Source: Bog-159 sp049511415 (GTDB lineage Bacteria > Acidobacteriota > Terriglobia > Bryobacterales > Bryobacteraceae). From it: a stretch of 39,502 nucleotides of DNA. The stretch lies in the NCBI GenBank assembly GCA_049511415.1, contig JBEKYC010000066.1, positions 1 through 39,502 on the forward strand, written 5' to 3'. Below are positions 25,682 to 33,051 of this stretch, one piece after another. Under the pieces are notes generated by a model that was not told the origin of the DNA, ran no database searches, and worked only from the letters and a program-made list of their open reading frames with translations. How positions within the stretch are numbered: the first letter of the stretch is position 1; each line of letters opens with the position of its first letter. The position numbers and the translations under genes were made by a program.

Positions 25682-26161
25682 TGATGCTCCCTCTTCAGTT
25701 AGCGTACATCCCCCGGCGTCGTACCGAGCGTTGCCGAGCCGCACGTAGTATCTAACGCATATCGGCAGGAGACTCACCGCTTCGAGAAGCCGTGGTTTGC
25801 GCACGCCCAAACCTTATCGACAGCGCCGGTCTTCTTGCGAACGACGTGCAAGAACCGCCGCACGGATGGTGCGCCCAGAGCCAGTGGAAGGACAGTGGGG
25901 CCGGATCTGAAACCCGACCTTGCGGGCGGCCGGCGTTCGATTTGGGACAGTGTTTTTCGATTTTGGACAAGGGGAAGCGCGGCATTGAGGTTGTGGACGG
26001 CGAGTAGTGTTCCGGGCGAATCGAGTCGAGGCGCGGCGTGATGCGGAAAACCAGGCAATCGAATGACGGAACGGCGGAATGCTCCGATGAGCCTGGACGG
26101 CCCCGGAGCGGTGCGCAAGACGGTCATCGGCGTGCTCCCGAGTAGAGCCAAGGAGGTGTGT
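25682..26161. other. gene-poor stretch with a 20-bp-period direct repeat
   Basis: No gene is recognised on either strand; the long open frames here read as compositional artefacts. The notable feature is CGATTTGGGACA at 25938-25949 and CGATTTTGGACA at 25958-25969: a 12-base direct repeat, 11 of 12 identical, with a period of 20 bases and a T-rich spacer. Such spacing, two helical turns, would suit a tandem operator site. The nearest downstream gene starts at 26162. Confidence 0.4.
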
Positions 26162-26938
26162 GTGTTCAAGCGGATTCTCGAAATCCTGCCGGCGGTGTGC
26201 GTGGCGACGGGCATGGCATGGGCAGCGGAAACCCCCTTCATCGGCGAGTGGAAGCTCGACTCATCGAAGAGCAGAATGCCCGACGAGATGAAGGTTCAGA
26301 GCAAGGGCGGCAACAAGTACGCGTTCGATTTTGGCGGGGGCGCCGAGACGATCGTGGTGGATGGGAGCGACCAACCGGGCCACGGCGGGACCCTGCTGTC
26401 GGCGAAGGCTGAAGCGCCCGACACCTGGATCGTCGAGCGCAAGAAAGACGGCCGGTTGCTGCTCAAGGCGACGTGGAAGCTCTCGAAGGACGGCAGTACG
26501 CTCACGGACTATTACCGCGAGTTCGAGTCCGACGGTTCGACGCTCAGCATGGATTACGTGTACCAGCGCACTGGTGGAGGATCGGGCTTCGCGGCAGACT
26601 GGCAGAGCATCAAGGAGACGATGAACTCGCCCTTCTTGATGCAGGTGAAGGCGTTCCAAGGCGACGGCCTGTCCTTCATCACTCCCTCGGAGCAAGAGAT
26701 GAAAAACGTGAAGTTCGACGGCGAGGAATATCCCAACCCGGGGCCGAACGTGGACCGAGGCGCTTCCTCCTCGATCCGGCGGGTGGACGAGCGCACTCTG
26801 GTGATCACCGACAAGGCCCACGGCAAGGTGACGGATAGCGAGGAGGTTGAGCTCTCAGCCGATCTGAAGACCTTGACGATCACGGTGCACATTACCGGCC
26901 GCGACAAGCCGAATGTGATGGTATTCGAGCGGAAGTAG
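26162..26938 (+). CDS. secreted protein of unknown function
   Basis: 258 residues from GTG 26162, chosen because AGGAGG at 26151-26156 lies 5 bases upstream; an upstream in-frame ATG lacks such a site. A signal peptide (FKRILEILPAVCVATGMAWA) is followed by FIGEWKLDSSKSRMPDEMKV, a start common to many acidobacterial secreted proteins of the G(T/E)WKLDxxKS type. The rest is beta-rich with a repeated pattern of strands (TIVVDGSDQPGHGGTLLSA; RTLVITDKAHGKVTDSEEV). No catalytic motif is visible. The lipocalin-like beta-barrel idea is a guess. Confidence 0.72.
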   Translation: MFKRILEILPAVCVATGMAWAAETPFIGEWKLDSSKSRMPDEMKVQSKGGNKYAFDFGGGAETIVVDGSDQPGHGGTLLSAKAEAPDTWIVERKKDGRLLLKATWKLSKDGSTLTDYYREFESDGSTLSMDYVYQRTGGGSGFAADWQSIKETMNSPFLMQVKAFQGDGLSFITPSEQEMKNVKFDGEEYPNPGPNVDRGASSSIRRVDERTLVITDKAHGKVTDSEEVELSADLKTLTITVHITGRDKPNVMVFERK

Positions 26939-27465
26939 ACCGACAAATCGTTGCACGGGGCAGTTAAAATGAGCGATGATATGGCTGCCATCGCGTGGTT
27001 TCGGTCGCAGCGTGGCGAGGCCGAAATGCGGGGAATCCTCAGGAGTGCCGGGACAATTCTTGCAATTCGTTGGCTTCGGTCTGCGGCAGAATCTTGCCGG
27101 AATTGAAAGCGCTTCCGGGAGACCTGGCGCCGCAGTACCGGACGGTGACCCAGCATCACCACGCAAGGCTGTAATTAACTTGAGGTAAGCGATGCGCTGC
27201 CGCCTGTCGCACTCCCTCACATCCCCAGCGCCCGCCGCGCCCTGATCGCCGCCCGCGCCTTCTCCGCGCCCTTCCGCGCCGCTTCCGGCCGCCGACAGCC
27301 GAGCGCGTGGGACTATCGGCGTTCGAGGCGCCGTTTTCTGGAAGAAAAAGCGATTTTGCCGGTACCCCTCACCCTGTGCCCTTTTCTGGCCTGGACCTGG
27401 ACTGTCACGAGAGGCGCCCTCAATTTGACATCAGGTTGTCATACTTGCGCGGTTAGAATAGCAAA
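26939..27465. other. gene-free stretch containing repeat copy 1
   Basis: No gene is recognised. The right half holds the first copy of a GC-rich repeat (27220-27380). A possible -10 element TAGAAT lies at 27454-27459, seven bases before the next ATG, which would suit a leaderless or very short leader transcript. A TTGACA at 27425-27430 is 23 bases away from it, too far for a normal -35. Confidence 0.4.
27220..27380. repeat. dispersed GC-rich repeat, copy 1
   Basis: It shares with 27783-27961 the blocks CGCGCCCTGATCGCCGCCCGC near the left end, then GGCGTTCGAGGC, GCCGTTTT, and GGTACCCCT at the right. On the minus strand the left part reads GCRRPEAARKGAEKARAAIR and ARRALGM before a stop, as if the repeat derived from the C-terminus of a basic protein. 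Parent gene unknown. Confidence 0.6.
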
Positions 27466-27699
27466 ATGCCTATTGACGATGCGGAATTGGATCGCTTACG
27501 GAAGGCGTACAAGGCAGGAGTTGATGAATGGGTCACCGCCATTCGCGAGGAGGAAGCTCTCGCGACGCCCGACTACTCCCTCCCCGCTTGGGAGCTCTGG
27601 GATCAGGCAGGATTCAAAGAACAGGCCGCTCAGGACAAAGCACAGGCAGCGAAAGAAGCCTACAAAGCAGGGCTCCGGCAGCGCGATTACGGCTTTTGA
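27466..27699 (+). CDS. small helical protein, unknown
   Basis: 77 residues, acidic and Lys/Ala-rich, predicted mostly helical: MPIDDAELDRLRKAYKAGVD, then EWVTAIREEEALATPDYSLP, a WELWDQAGFKEQAAQDKAQA stretch and a KEAYKAGLRQRDYGF end. No signal peptide or membrane segment. It lies between two copies of the GC-rich repeat. The family is not recognised, but the low-complexity-free helical pattern and clean start suggest a real gene. No good Shine-Dalgarno is seen. Confidence 0.6.
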   Translation: MPIDDAELDRLRKAYKAGVDEWVTAIREEEALATPDYSLPAWELWDQAGFKEQAAQDKAQAAKEAYKAGLRQRDYGF

Positions 27700-27782
27700 A
27701 TCCGCCGTGTATTTGGGCTGATTCCAGCCTCCGCAAGCGCTCGCATCCCAGCCCGCGCCGCCTGGCGCACTCCGCTACACCC

Positions 27783-27961
27783 CGCGCGCCTGTCGCGCCC
27801 TGATCGCCGCCCGCTCCGCGCGCCCTTTCGCACGGCACCTCCGCCCGCCGGCAGCCGCGGGTCACGCCGCTGCGCACGTGTTGACGTGGCGTTCGAGGCT
27901 GCCGTTTTTGCGTGAGAAACGCGATTTCGTGGTACCCCTTATCGATTGCCCTCTTGTGCCC
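27783..27961. repeat. dispersed GC-rich repeat, copy 2
   Basis: Homologous to 27220-27380 over most of its length, with the same order of blocks and the same GGTACCCCT right end. It lies between the small helical gene and the 3' end of the AhpD-like gene. Confidence 0.6.
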
Positions 27962-27969
27962 TTGAAACG

Positions 27970-28539
27970 TCACCCCAATGGCGGCCGCACCGCATAACTC
28001 TCCGCTTCCAGTTTCAACCCGTTGGCGAAGAATGAGACCGTATGATAGAAACCCACCAGAGCGATCAGCTCAAGTATCTGTTCGATACTAAAAGCCGCGG
28101 CCAGCGCTTGCCATAGTTCGCCGGAAATGTTCGACGTATCATGTAACTCGTCGACCAGTTGGATCAGGAGCCGCTCTTCGTGGGTCCAGTCGGGATCGTC
28201 GCCGTCGGCGCGAAATGTAGCCCGAACTTGCGCGGGCGTGAGTTTCGCGCGTTCTGCGAAGTACGCCACATGCACGCCCCATTCATACGCGCAACCACAT
28301 CGCCCGCAGGTTCGATCGATCACGATCTCCCGATGCCGCAGCGGCACCGGACCGCGATCCAGCAGGCTGCCCGCACGGAGGCGGTCGAAGATACGCGGCA
28401 CCCGCGCCAAGGTGGAAAACAGGGACAGCGGTGGAACTCCCGGCGGCATGATCTGGTCGAAGACCGCCTGCAACTCGGGCGAATAGGGCGCCTGCATCGG
28501 TTCCATGCGGACAGGTTCGGAGGGATCAGGCAGCGGCAT
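27970..28539 (-). CDS. carboxymuconolactone decarboxylase-family (AhpD-like) protein
   Basis: 189 residues of the CMD/AhpD helical fold. The key helix reads REIVIDRTCGRCGCAYEWGVH, with a Cys and a His spaced as in the AhpD active site (CxxC-like CGRCGCAYEWGVH). The helix HEERLLIQLVDELHDTSNIS and the final segment VGFYHTVSFFANGLKLE are also family-typical. It may act as an alkylhydroperoxidase or as a lactone decarboxylase; the sequence does not decide. The start is uncertain between ATG 28539, where GGAG is only one base away, and internal Met codons. It stands alone. Confidence 0.83.
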   Translation of the reverse strand: MPLPDPSEPVRMEPMQAPYSPELQAVFDQIMPPGVPPLSLFSTLARVPRIFDRLRAGSLLDRGPVPLRHREIVIDRTCGRCGCAYEWGVHVAYFAERAKLTPAQVRATFRADGDDPDWTHEERLLIQLVDELHDTSNISGELWQALAAAFSIEQILELIALVGFYHTVSFFANGLKLEAESYAVRPPLG

Positions 28540-28552
28540 ACTCCAATCTTAC

Positions 28553-28625
28553 TCGGCGCCAGCGCGCCCCGATCGGCGCCCGCGCCTTCCCCCGCGCGCC
28601 ATTGTGCCCCCCGCGTCCACCCACC
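28553..28625. repeat. dispersed GC-rich repeat, partial copy 3
   Basis: A shorter stretch beginning GCCAGCGCGCCCCGATCGG and continuing CGCCCGCGCCTTC resembles the left part of the copies at 27220 and 27783. The right half is missing. Confidence 0.4.
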
Positions 28626-28745
28626 CACAGCCGCAGGACACGCTCTGGCCGGCGGGAGTCTTGGCGTACCAGATTGCGATCGGCATGATTCGTTTATCAT
28701 CGTGGAAAGCCGGCTCGGACATCCCGTCGAGTAACCGAGCGCCTC

Positions 28746-28780
28746 ATGCCACTGACTGTTTTTGACTGCAAGGGTATGGG
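28746..28780 (+). pseudogene. 5' scrap resembling the gene start at 23473
   Basis: The frame starts MPLTVFDCKG, against MPLTLFDSKG at 23473, and about 22 of the first 30 bases match. Similarity ends after ten codons, where the antisense aldehyde dehydrogenase remnant begins. It is too short for certainty. Confidence 0.3.
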
Positions 28781-28792
28781 TTTGATGTCTGA

Positions 28793-28985
28793 AGAATCTC
28801 TTGGCGATATCCTGGAACTTCCCGGCCAGGGTGATGACTTCGTCCAGATCCTTCACATGGATCACTCTCAAGGACCGGACCGAAGACCTTCTCGCGGGCG
28901 ATGGTCATCTGCGGCGCGATGCCATCGAAAACCGTTGGCCCCAGGAAGAAGCCGCAGCGCACGCGCTCCGGGCCATGCGCAGCAC
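28793..28985 (-). pseudogene. aldehyde dehydrogenase fragment
   Basis: Minus strand, one frame reads GPTVFDGIAPQMTIAREKVF and GPVL. After a frame change near 28875 the next reads VIHVKDLDEVITLAGKF. Together these match the segment after the catalytic Cys in NAD(P)-dependent aldehyde dehydrogenases (EPTVFxxVxPxMxIAREEIFGPVLxVIxxKDxDEAIxLAN). The catalytic Cys/Glu parts, the cofactor-binding domain and the true C-terminus are missing. Confidence 0.72.
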
Positions 28986-29106
28986 TTTGGTCCGGCGAAG
29001 ATTCGACTGGCAAGCGGCCCAGGGGCGATCTGCCCAACGAAAGAAAGCCGCGAGATCATGAGTGTGGTCTGTGATGTACACCCAATCGCTACTTTCATTC
29101 TCGCGG

Positions 29107-30706
29107 TCAGTTAGGCTCGCACCGGGTGGTGTTGATCAGCACAGACATGCTACGGCCCTCGAAGTTAGCGGTGGCTGCGTCCGGCTTGCCGTCTCCATTA
29201 AAGTCGCCGATAGCGAGCCCGTAGTTTTCCGAACCTGCGCCGAACACGCTAGGGGCGCCGAAGGCGCCATCGCCGTTACCCGCAAAGAAGCTGACCTGGT
29301 TGCCGGTACCGGCTGCCAGGTCCAGATGCCCATCGCAGTTGAAATCGCCCGTGGCGAGTGAGCCGGCCGCGAGAACCCAGTTGAGCGTGGCGGCGCTTTG
29401 AAAGCCGCCGCTTCCGTTGCCCAGCATCACATAGATAAATCCCAGGCTGGCGTCGCTCGCCGCGACGTCCAGGTTTCCGTCGCCGTTGAAGTCACCCGTG
29501 GTCAGGCGCCGCGTTCCCAAAGTGCCGCTGCCGAATCGCGTAAGCTGCTGAAAGGTCCCGTTCCCGTTGCCTAAGAACAAGCCGAACACCGTCGACGGAC
29601 TCACGTCCGTGACAGCCAGATCCTGTTTCCCGTCACCGTTAAAATCCGCTGCCACGATCTGAGTCAGATTCGACTTAGGTACCGCAGCGGTATAGGTCAC
29701 CGTGAAGTTACCCGTGCCATCACCCAGCCAGACCTGTATGCCGCTGGGGTTGCTTCCCTCCGCCGTAGTGCCGAACGCGATATCGGGAATCCCGTCGCCA
29801 TTGAAGTCGGCCGCGGTGATGGAACTGATATGCTGACTGAGCCGCACAATCGGACCCGCCCGGAAGTTGCCCTCCGTCTGCCCAAAGAATACTTGGACCT
29901 GGTCCGCATTACTGCCTGCCACGGCCACGTCCGGAATGCCATCGCCATTGAAGTCCGCCGTTGCGGCGACGTTGCGAGCGCCGTACTCGACAACGGTTGC
30001 CCGAAGGTCCCGTTAGCCGCGCCCGGGTATAAGCGCAGATTCGGAGAATCCAGAAGAGCCAGGTCCAGCCGGCTCGTGCCCTGGAACTTGCCCACCAGAA
30101 CGGTCCGCGCATATTGCGCGACCTGGTACACGGCGGACTCAAACTTGCCCGTGCCGTTATTCAAAGCTACGCTGACAGCGTTGTTGTAGCCGACGAACGC
30201 AACATCCGGATAGCCGTCGCCGTCGAAATCCGCAAGTGTCATAGTGGACACCTCCTCGCCCTGCAGCGAGGTGATGGTGGCGCCAAATGCTCCATCGCCG
30301 TTGCCGGGCAATACGGTCACCAGTCCGCCATCCAGAACCCCAGGATATTGATAGGTGCCGTTGACGATATCCGGCTGCCCATCTTTATTGACGTCTGCAA
30401 TGGCGATGCTCAATTCGTTATTCAACGGATCGTTGTGGGTGGCCAGGGAATAGTTCGACTGAGGCTGGAACGTACCATTTCCATTCGACAGGTACACTTG
30501 GATCGAACCGGAGTTATTGGGATTGGCGCCCGCCAGATCCGGCAAACCGTCTCCGTTCAAATCGCCGGCGGCTACCGAGGTCGGCCCGGCCGTGATCAGA
30601 ACCGGGGGCTGGAACTCGCCATTGCCCATGCCTGCGTAGAAGTAGAGGCTGGAATCGTAAGTGCTGCCGCTGTTGGTACAAACCGCCAGGTCCAGCAAAC
30701 CGTCGC
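29107..30706 (-). pseudogene. FG-GAP/VCBS repeat protein, 5'-truncated and frameshifted
   Basis: The gene encodes many tandem FG-GAP/VCBS repeats (GDLNGDGLPDLAGANPNNSG, ADFDGDGYPDVAFVGYNNAV, TADFNGDGIPDVAVAGSN and others), as in secreted integrin-like beta-propellers with calcium-binding DxNxDGxxD loops. The first repeat starts abruptly at DGLLDLAVCTNSG, fused in frame to an IS6 transposase N-terminus (30707-30815), so the signal peptide and start are gone. Near 29993 the frame shifts by one base: the first frame ends in GTFGQP and the second resumes as VVEYGARNVAATADFNGDG. The C-terminus (MSVLINTTRCEPN) looks native. Probably inactive. Confidence 0.82.
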
Positions 30707-30815
30707 TAATGAGATCCTCCAGGTCGCGGATACTGGGGGAGAATCGCAGGCACCAGCGGACACACAGGACGATCATCTCACCGGCGAGGTGCCTGCCCGT
30801 GAAACCTCAGAGGCT
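30707..30815 (-). pseudogene. IS6-family transposase N-terminal fragment (copy 2)
   Basis: On the minus strand the frame reads GFTGRHLAGEMIVLCVRWCL and then RFSPSIRDLEDLIS before running directly into the FG-GAP repeats. It matches the fragment at 18465 (FRGRHFADDMIVLCVRWYLR). A TGA lies just upstream in this frame. Only the first 35 or so residues of a transposase are represented. Confidence 0.8.
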
Positions 30816-30848
30816 CGGCGGCGCGTCCGGCTTGTTAGTTTGTCAATG

Positions 30849-31496
30849 TTAGCGAACGGCTGGAAACGCTGCGTGATTCCGCACTCGTCGCGCCTGCCAC
30901 AAATGCCGCCGCTCGTGGGAGGCAATCCAGGTGAAGGTGAACTGCAGGTTGAACCTGAGCAGCCGCGCCTCCGGCGCGGGCACTTTGATGTGCGCCAAAT
31001 CCAGCCCACTGGCTTGCCTTAGTTGCAGCGATAGTTGTTCCTGCAAGTGCCCGAAGGTTGGCAGTACGGCTGTTATGGGCTGGCCGCACACAGGTGTGAA
31101 CGCCCGGGGAGCCTTGTATTTGTGCTTGGAGGGCGGCTCGGTGTGGGCGATTATCCACTTCCCCAGCCAGCCGTATCCAACCGGTCCGTGCCCGACCCGG
31201 CCTCGCGCACGAGCGTCCGTCAGCGTGGATTCCAGCATCTGGACACAGCGGTCGCCCACCATGTTCAGGTGCAGCAGGCATTCCGACATCGACCAACTAT
31301 GCCTGTCCGGCCGCCAGTTGAATTGCGATTCCTCCAGCCCATGCACCAGTTCCGTGGCTTCCGCTTTTGCCGCGGCGAATTGGCGGTCCAGATCGCCAAG
31401 TGCGGGGGGCAATGACGAAGTGGTCAACGTACCTCGATAGCAGTCGTCTCCGTCGACGGTAGAGCCGCAGTCATAGCCTGGACGAGTGTACGGCAT
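30849..31496 (-). CDS. DinB-superfamily protein
   Basis: 215 residues of the DinB four-helix fold. Metal-site histidines appear as SMSECLLHLNMV in helix 2 and IASHERRHLWQARRV near the C-terminus, the typical H...HxxxH arrangement. Members act as metal-dependent thiol transferases (bacillithiol or mycothiol S-transferases) or are of unknown function. The N-terminal 30 residues (MPYTRPGYDCGSTVDGDDCY) are not typical and the start could lie further in. It is the last gene of the minus-strand array, 12 bases after the AhpD-like gene. Confidence 0.8.
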   Translation of the reverse strand: MPYTRPGYDCGSTVDGDDCYRGTLTTSSLPPALGDLDRQFAAAKAEATELVHGLEESQFNWRPDRHSWSMSECLLHLNMVGDRCVQMLESTLTDARARGRVGHGPVGYGWLGKWIIAHTEPPSKHKYKAPRAFTPVCGQPITAVLPTFGHLQEQLSLQLRQASGLDLAHIKVPAPEARLLRFNLQFTFTWIASHERRHLWQARRVRNHAAFPAVR

Positions 31497-31508
31497 GATT
31501 CGCTTCCG

Positions 31509-32084
31509 TTAGCCGGCGGCGCCTATAGCTGGGACTGGCAGCCCTTTGGTCGATTCCACATATCCTTCACGAGCCAACCTGGCGCCCGAATCGCGGTACG
31601 CGTCCGGCTCGTGGGGCGCCCAGGTAGCCAGCCCATCCACATACCGGTTGTACATGCAAAAGGCCGCGGCGATCAGCACTGTGTCGTGGATCTCCAGATC
31701 GGTGGCGCCCAACCGGCGGGCGCGCTCCACGTCGTCGGGCCGGACGCTCTTGCCGCCGCGCTGGACTTCGCCCGCGATCGCCAGCAGGGCTTTGAGCTTG
31801 TCCGAAACCGGCGCTTGTTCCGCGTTCTCTTTCACATCCAGTACGAGCTGCTCGTTGCCGCCAAGGTGATAAGCCGCCACCGCGCCATGAATGGTTTGGC
31901 AGAAAAAGCAATCGTTCCGCGAGGAAACGTATGCGGCGATCAACTCCCGCTCGCCGGACGACAGAGAATTTGGGCCGCGCAGCAGGATTTCCGCCAGCTC
32001 GTTCAAGGGCTTGGCGGTTTCCGGGCGAAAAGCCATGGGTCCAAGGATACCGGGCAGTCCCTCTGGAAGTTTAATATGCGGCAT
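31509..32084 (-). CDS. AhpD-like peroxidase-related protein with CxxC
   Basis: 191 residues from ATG 32084 (the frame extends upstream without need). The alkylhydroperoxidase core is LIAAYVSSRNDCFFCQTIHG with the redox CFFC pair and a following His. LKALLAIAGEVQRGGKSVRP and the segment IHDTVLIAAAFCMYNRYVDG also fit the uncharacterised peroxidase-related family. It likely uses the Cys pair for peroxide reduction or thiol exchange. Position: third from the end of the array, 67 bases after the SCO gene and 12 bases before the DinB gene. Confidence 0.85.
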   Translation of the reverse strand: MPHIKLPEGLPGILGPMAFRPETAKPLNELAEILLRGPNSLSSGERELIAAYVSSRNDCFFCQTIHGAVAAYHLGGNEQLVLDVKENAEQAPVSDKLKALLAIAGEVQRGGKSVRPDDVERARRLGATDLEIHDTVLIAAAFCMYNRYVDGLATWAPHEPDAYRDSGARLAREGYVESTKGLPVPAIGAAG

Positions 32085-32151
32085 CTTCTCGACACTCCAA
32101 CTCTGAAGATTATTAGCCGAATCGGAGTTCAAGGTCAATAATGCGTATCTA

Positions 32152-33027
32152 CTATTCCCGTTGACCCAGAACGGCCTCCACAAAATCGCCCAATTGTTCC
32201 GCGGTGAATTCGTTGCCCTCGAAATTGGCAGCCAAATTCCCGCGGCGGTCGATGATAATGGTATGCAAGGAATGCGTCAGGGCGCCTTCGTCCGGCCAAA
32301 AGTTCACTCCGAACCTCCGGCACACTCTTTTCACTTCGGGCTCTGGCCCAGTGAGAAAATGCCAGTACCTGGCATCCGCCTTCCACGTGGTGGCGTATTT
32401 GGCCAGTACGTCGGGCGTGTCGTGCACCGGATCGATACTCACACTCAGCAGCACCAAGTCGCGCCCCAGCCGGTCCGCGAAGCGCCTTTGCAGGCGGCCC
32501 AGGTTGTTAGACAACCGGAAACAATAATTCGGCAAAGGACAGCTTGTATAAATGAACGAGGACACCAGCACCTTGCCCGCCAGTTGCGACAGTCTGACGT
32601 CGTGTCCTGTTTGGTCGGTGAGCGTGAAATCCGGAACTGCCGCGCCAGGCGCCAGTTCGTCCACGGCCGAGTCCGGGTGGCCCAAGTCGGCGAGCAGTTG
32701 CAATCTGCGGGCCTGTAATGGCTCCAATTCCGTGCTCTGGTACTGGCGCACGCGGAGGTTCTCGGCATAGGCGTCGTCGCGCGTGACCACCAGCGTGAAA
32801 TCCACCAGTTCGCTCGGCCGCAGCGCATCCAATGCCTTTCCGTCATGTACGGCGATCGGCATCACCATGGCGTCCATGTATCCGGGGATCGCCGTGCAGG
32901 ATGCCACAAAGGTCCGGTGGGATTGATCGATCTTCAGCACCAGGCCGGTCACGGGATAGCGCTGCGCTGCGGAGGTACTTCCAGCGCTAACAGCGAGTAA
33001 CATCCCTACTGCTATCTTTCGCGTCAT
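32152..33027 (-). CDS. CusF-like domain fused to SCO1/SenC copper protein
   Basis: 291 residues. Residues 1-21 are an export signal. Residues 24-95 resemble the CusF-type copper-binding fold (YPVTGLVLKIDQSHRTFVAS and then AMVMPIAVHD). From about residue 128 a SCO1/SenC thioredoxin fold follows (VPDFTLTDQTGHDVRLSQLA). The metal site is TSCPLPNYCFRLS, so C163 and C169 are spaced CxxxxxC rather than the canonical CxxxC. H252 in THSLHTIIID completes the expected copper ligand set. It likely carries copper to an exported cuproenzyme or acts as a thiol reductase. It starts 24 bases after the CRTAC1-like gene. Confidence 0.87.
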   Translation of the reverse strand: MTRKIAVGMLLAVSAGSTSAAQRYPVTGLVLKIDQSHRTFVASCTAIPGYMDAMVMPIAVHDGKALDALRPSELVDFTLVVTRDDAYAENLRVRQYQSTELEPLQARRLQLLADLGHPDSAVDELAPGAAVPDFTLTDQTGHDVRLSQLAGKVLVSSFIYTSCPLPNYCFRLSNNLGRLQRRFADRLGRDLVLLSVSIDPVHDTPDVLAKYATTWKADARYWHFLTGPEPEVKRVCRRFGVNFWPDEGALTHSLHTIIIDRRGNLAANFEGNEFTAEQLGDFVEAVLGQRE

Positions 33028-33051
33028 GGTTCGCTCCTCAAGTTCTTCGTT

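Noticed and set aside
25774..26241. 155-residue minus-strand frame
   Set aside because: It overlaps the well-supported start of the secreted protein at 26162, and its translation (Arg/Pro-rich, no motif) shows no family resemblance.
27425..27459. TTGACA and TAGAAT as a promoter for the 77-residue gene
   Set aside because: The spacing is 23 bases, beyond the normal 16-18; only the -10-like box is noted.
30114..31022. 302-residue plus-strand frame
   Set aside because: Antisense to the FG-GAP repeats; the valine/glycine-rich repeats mirror the repeat structure of the real strand.
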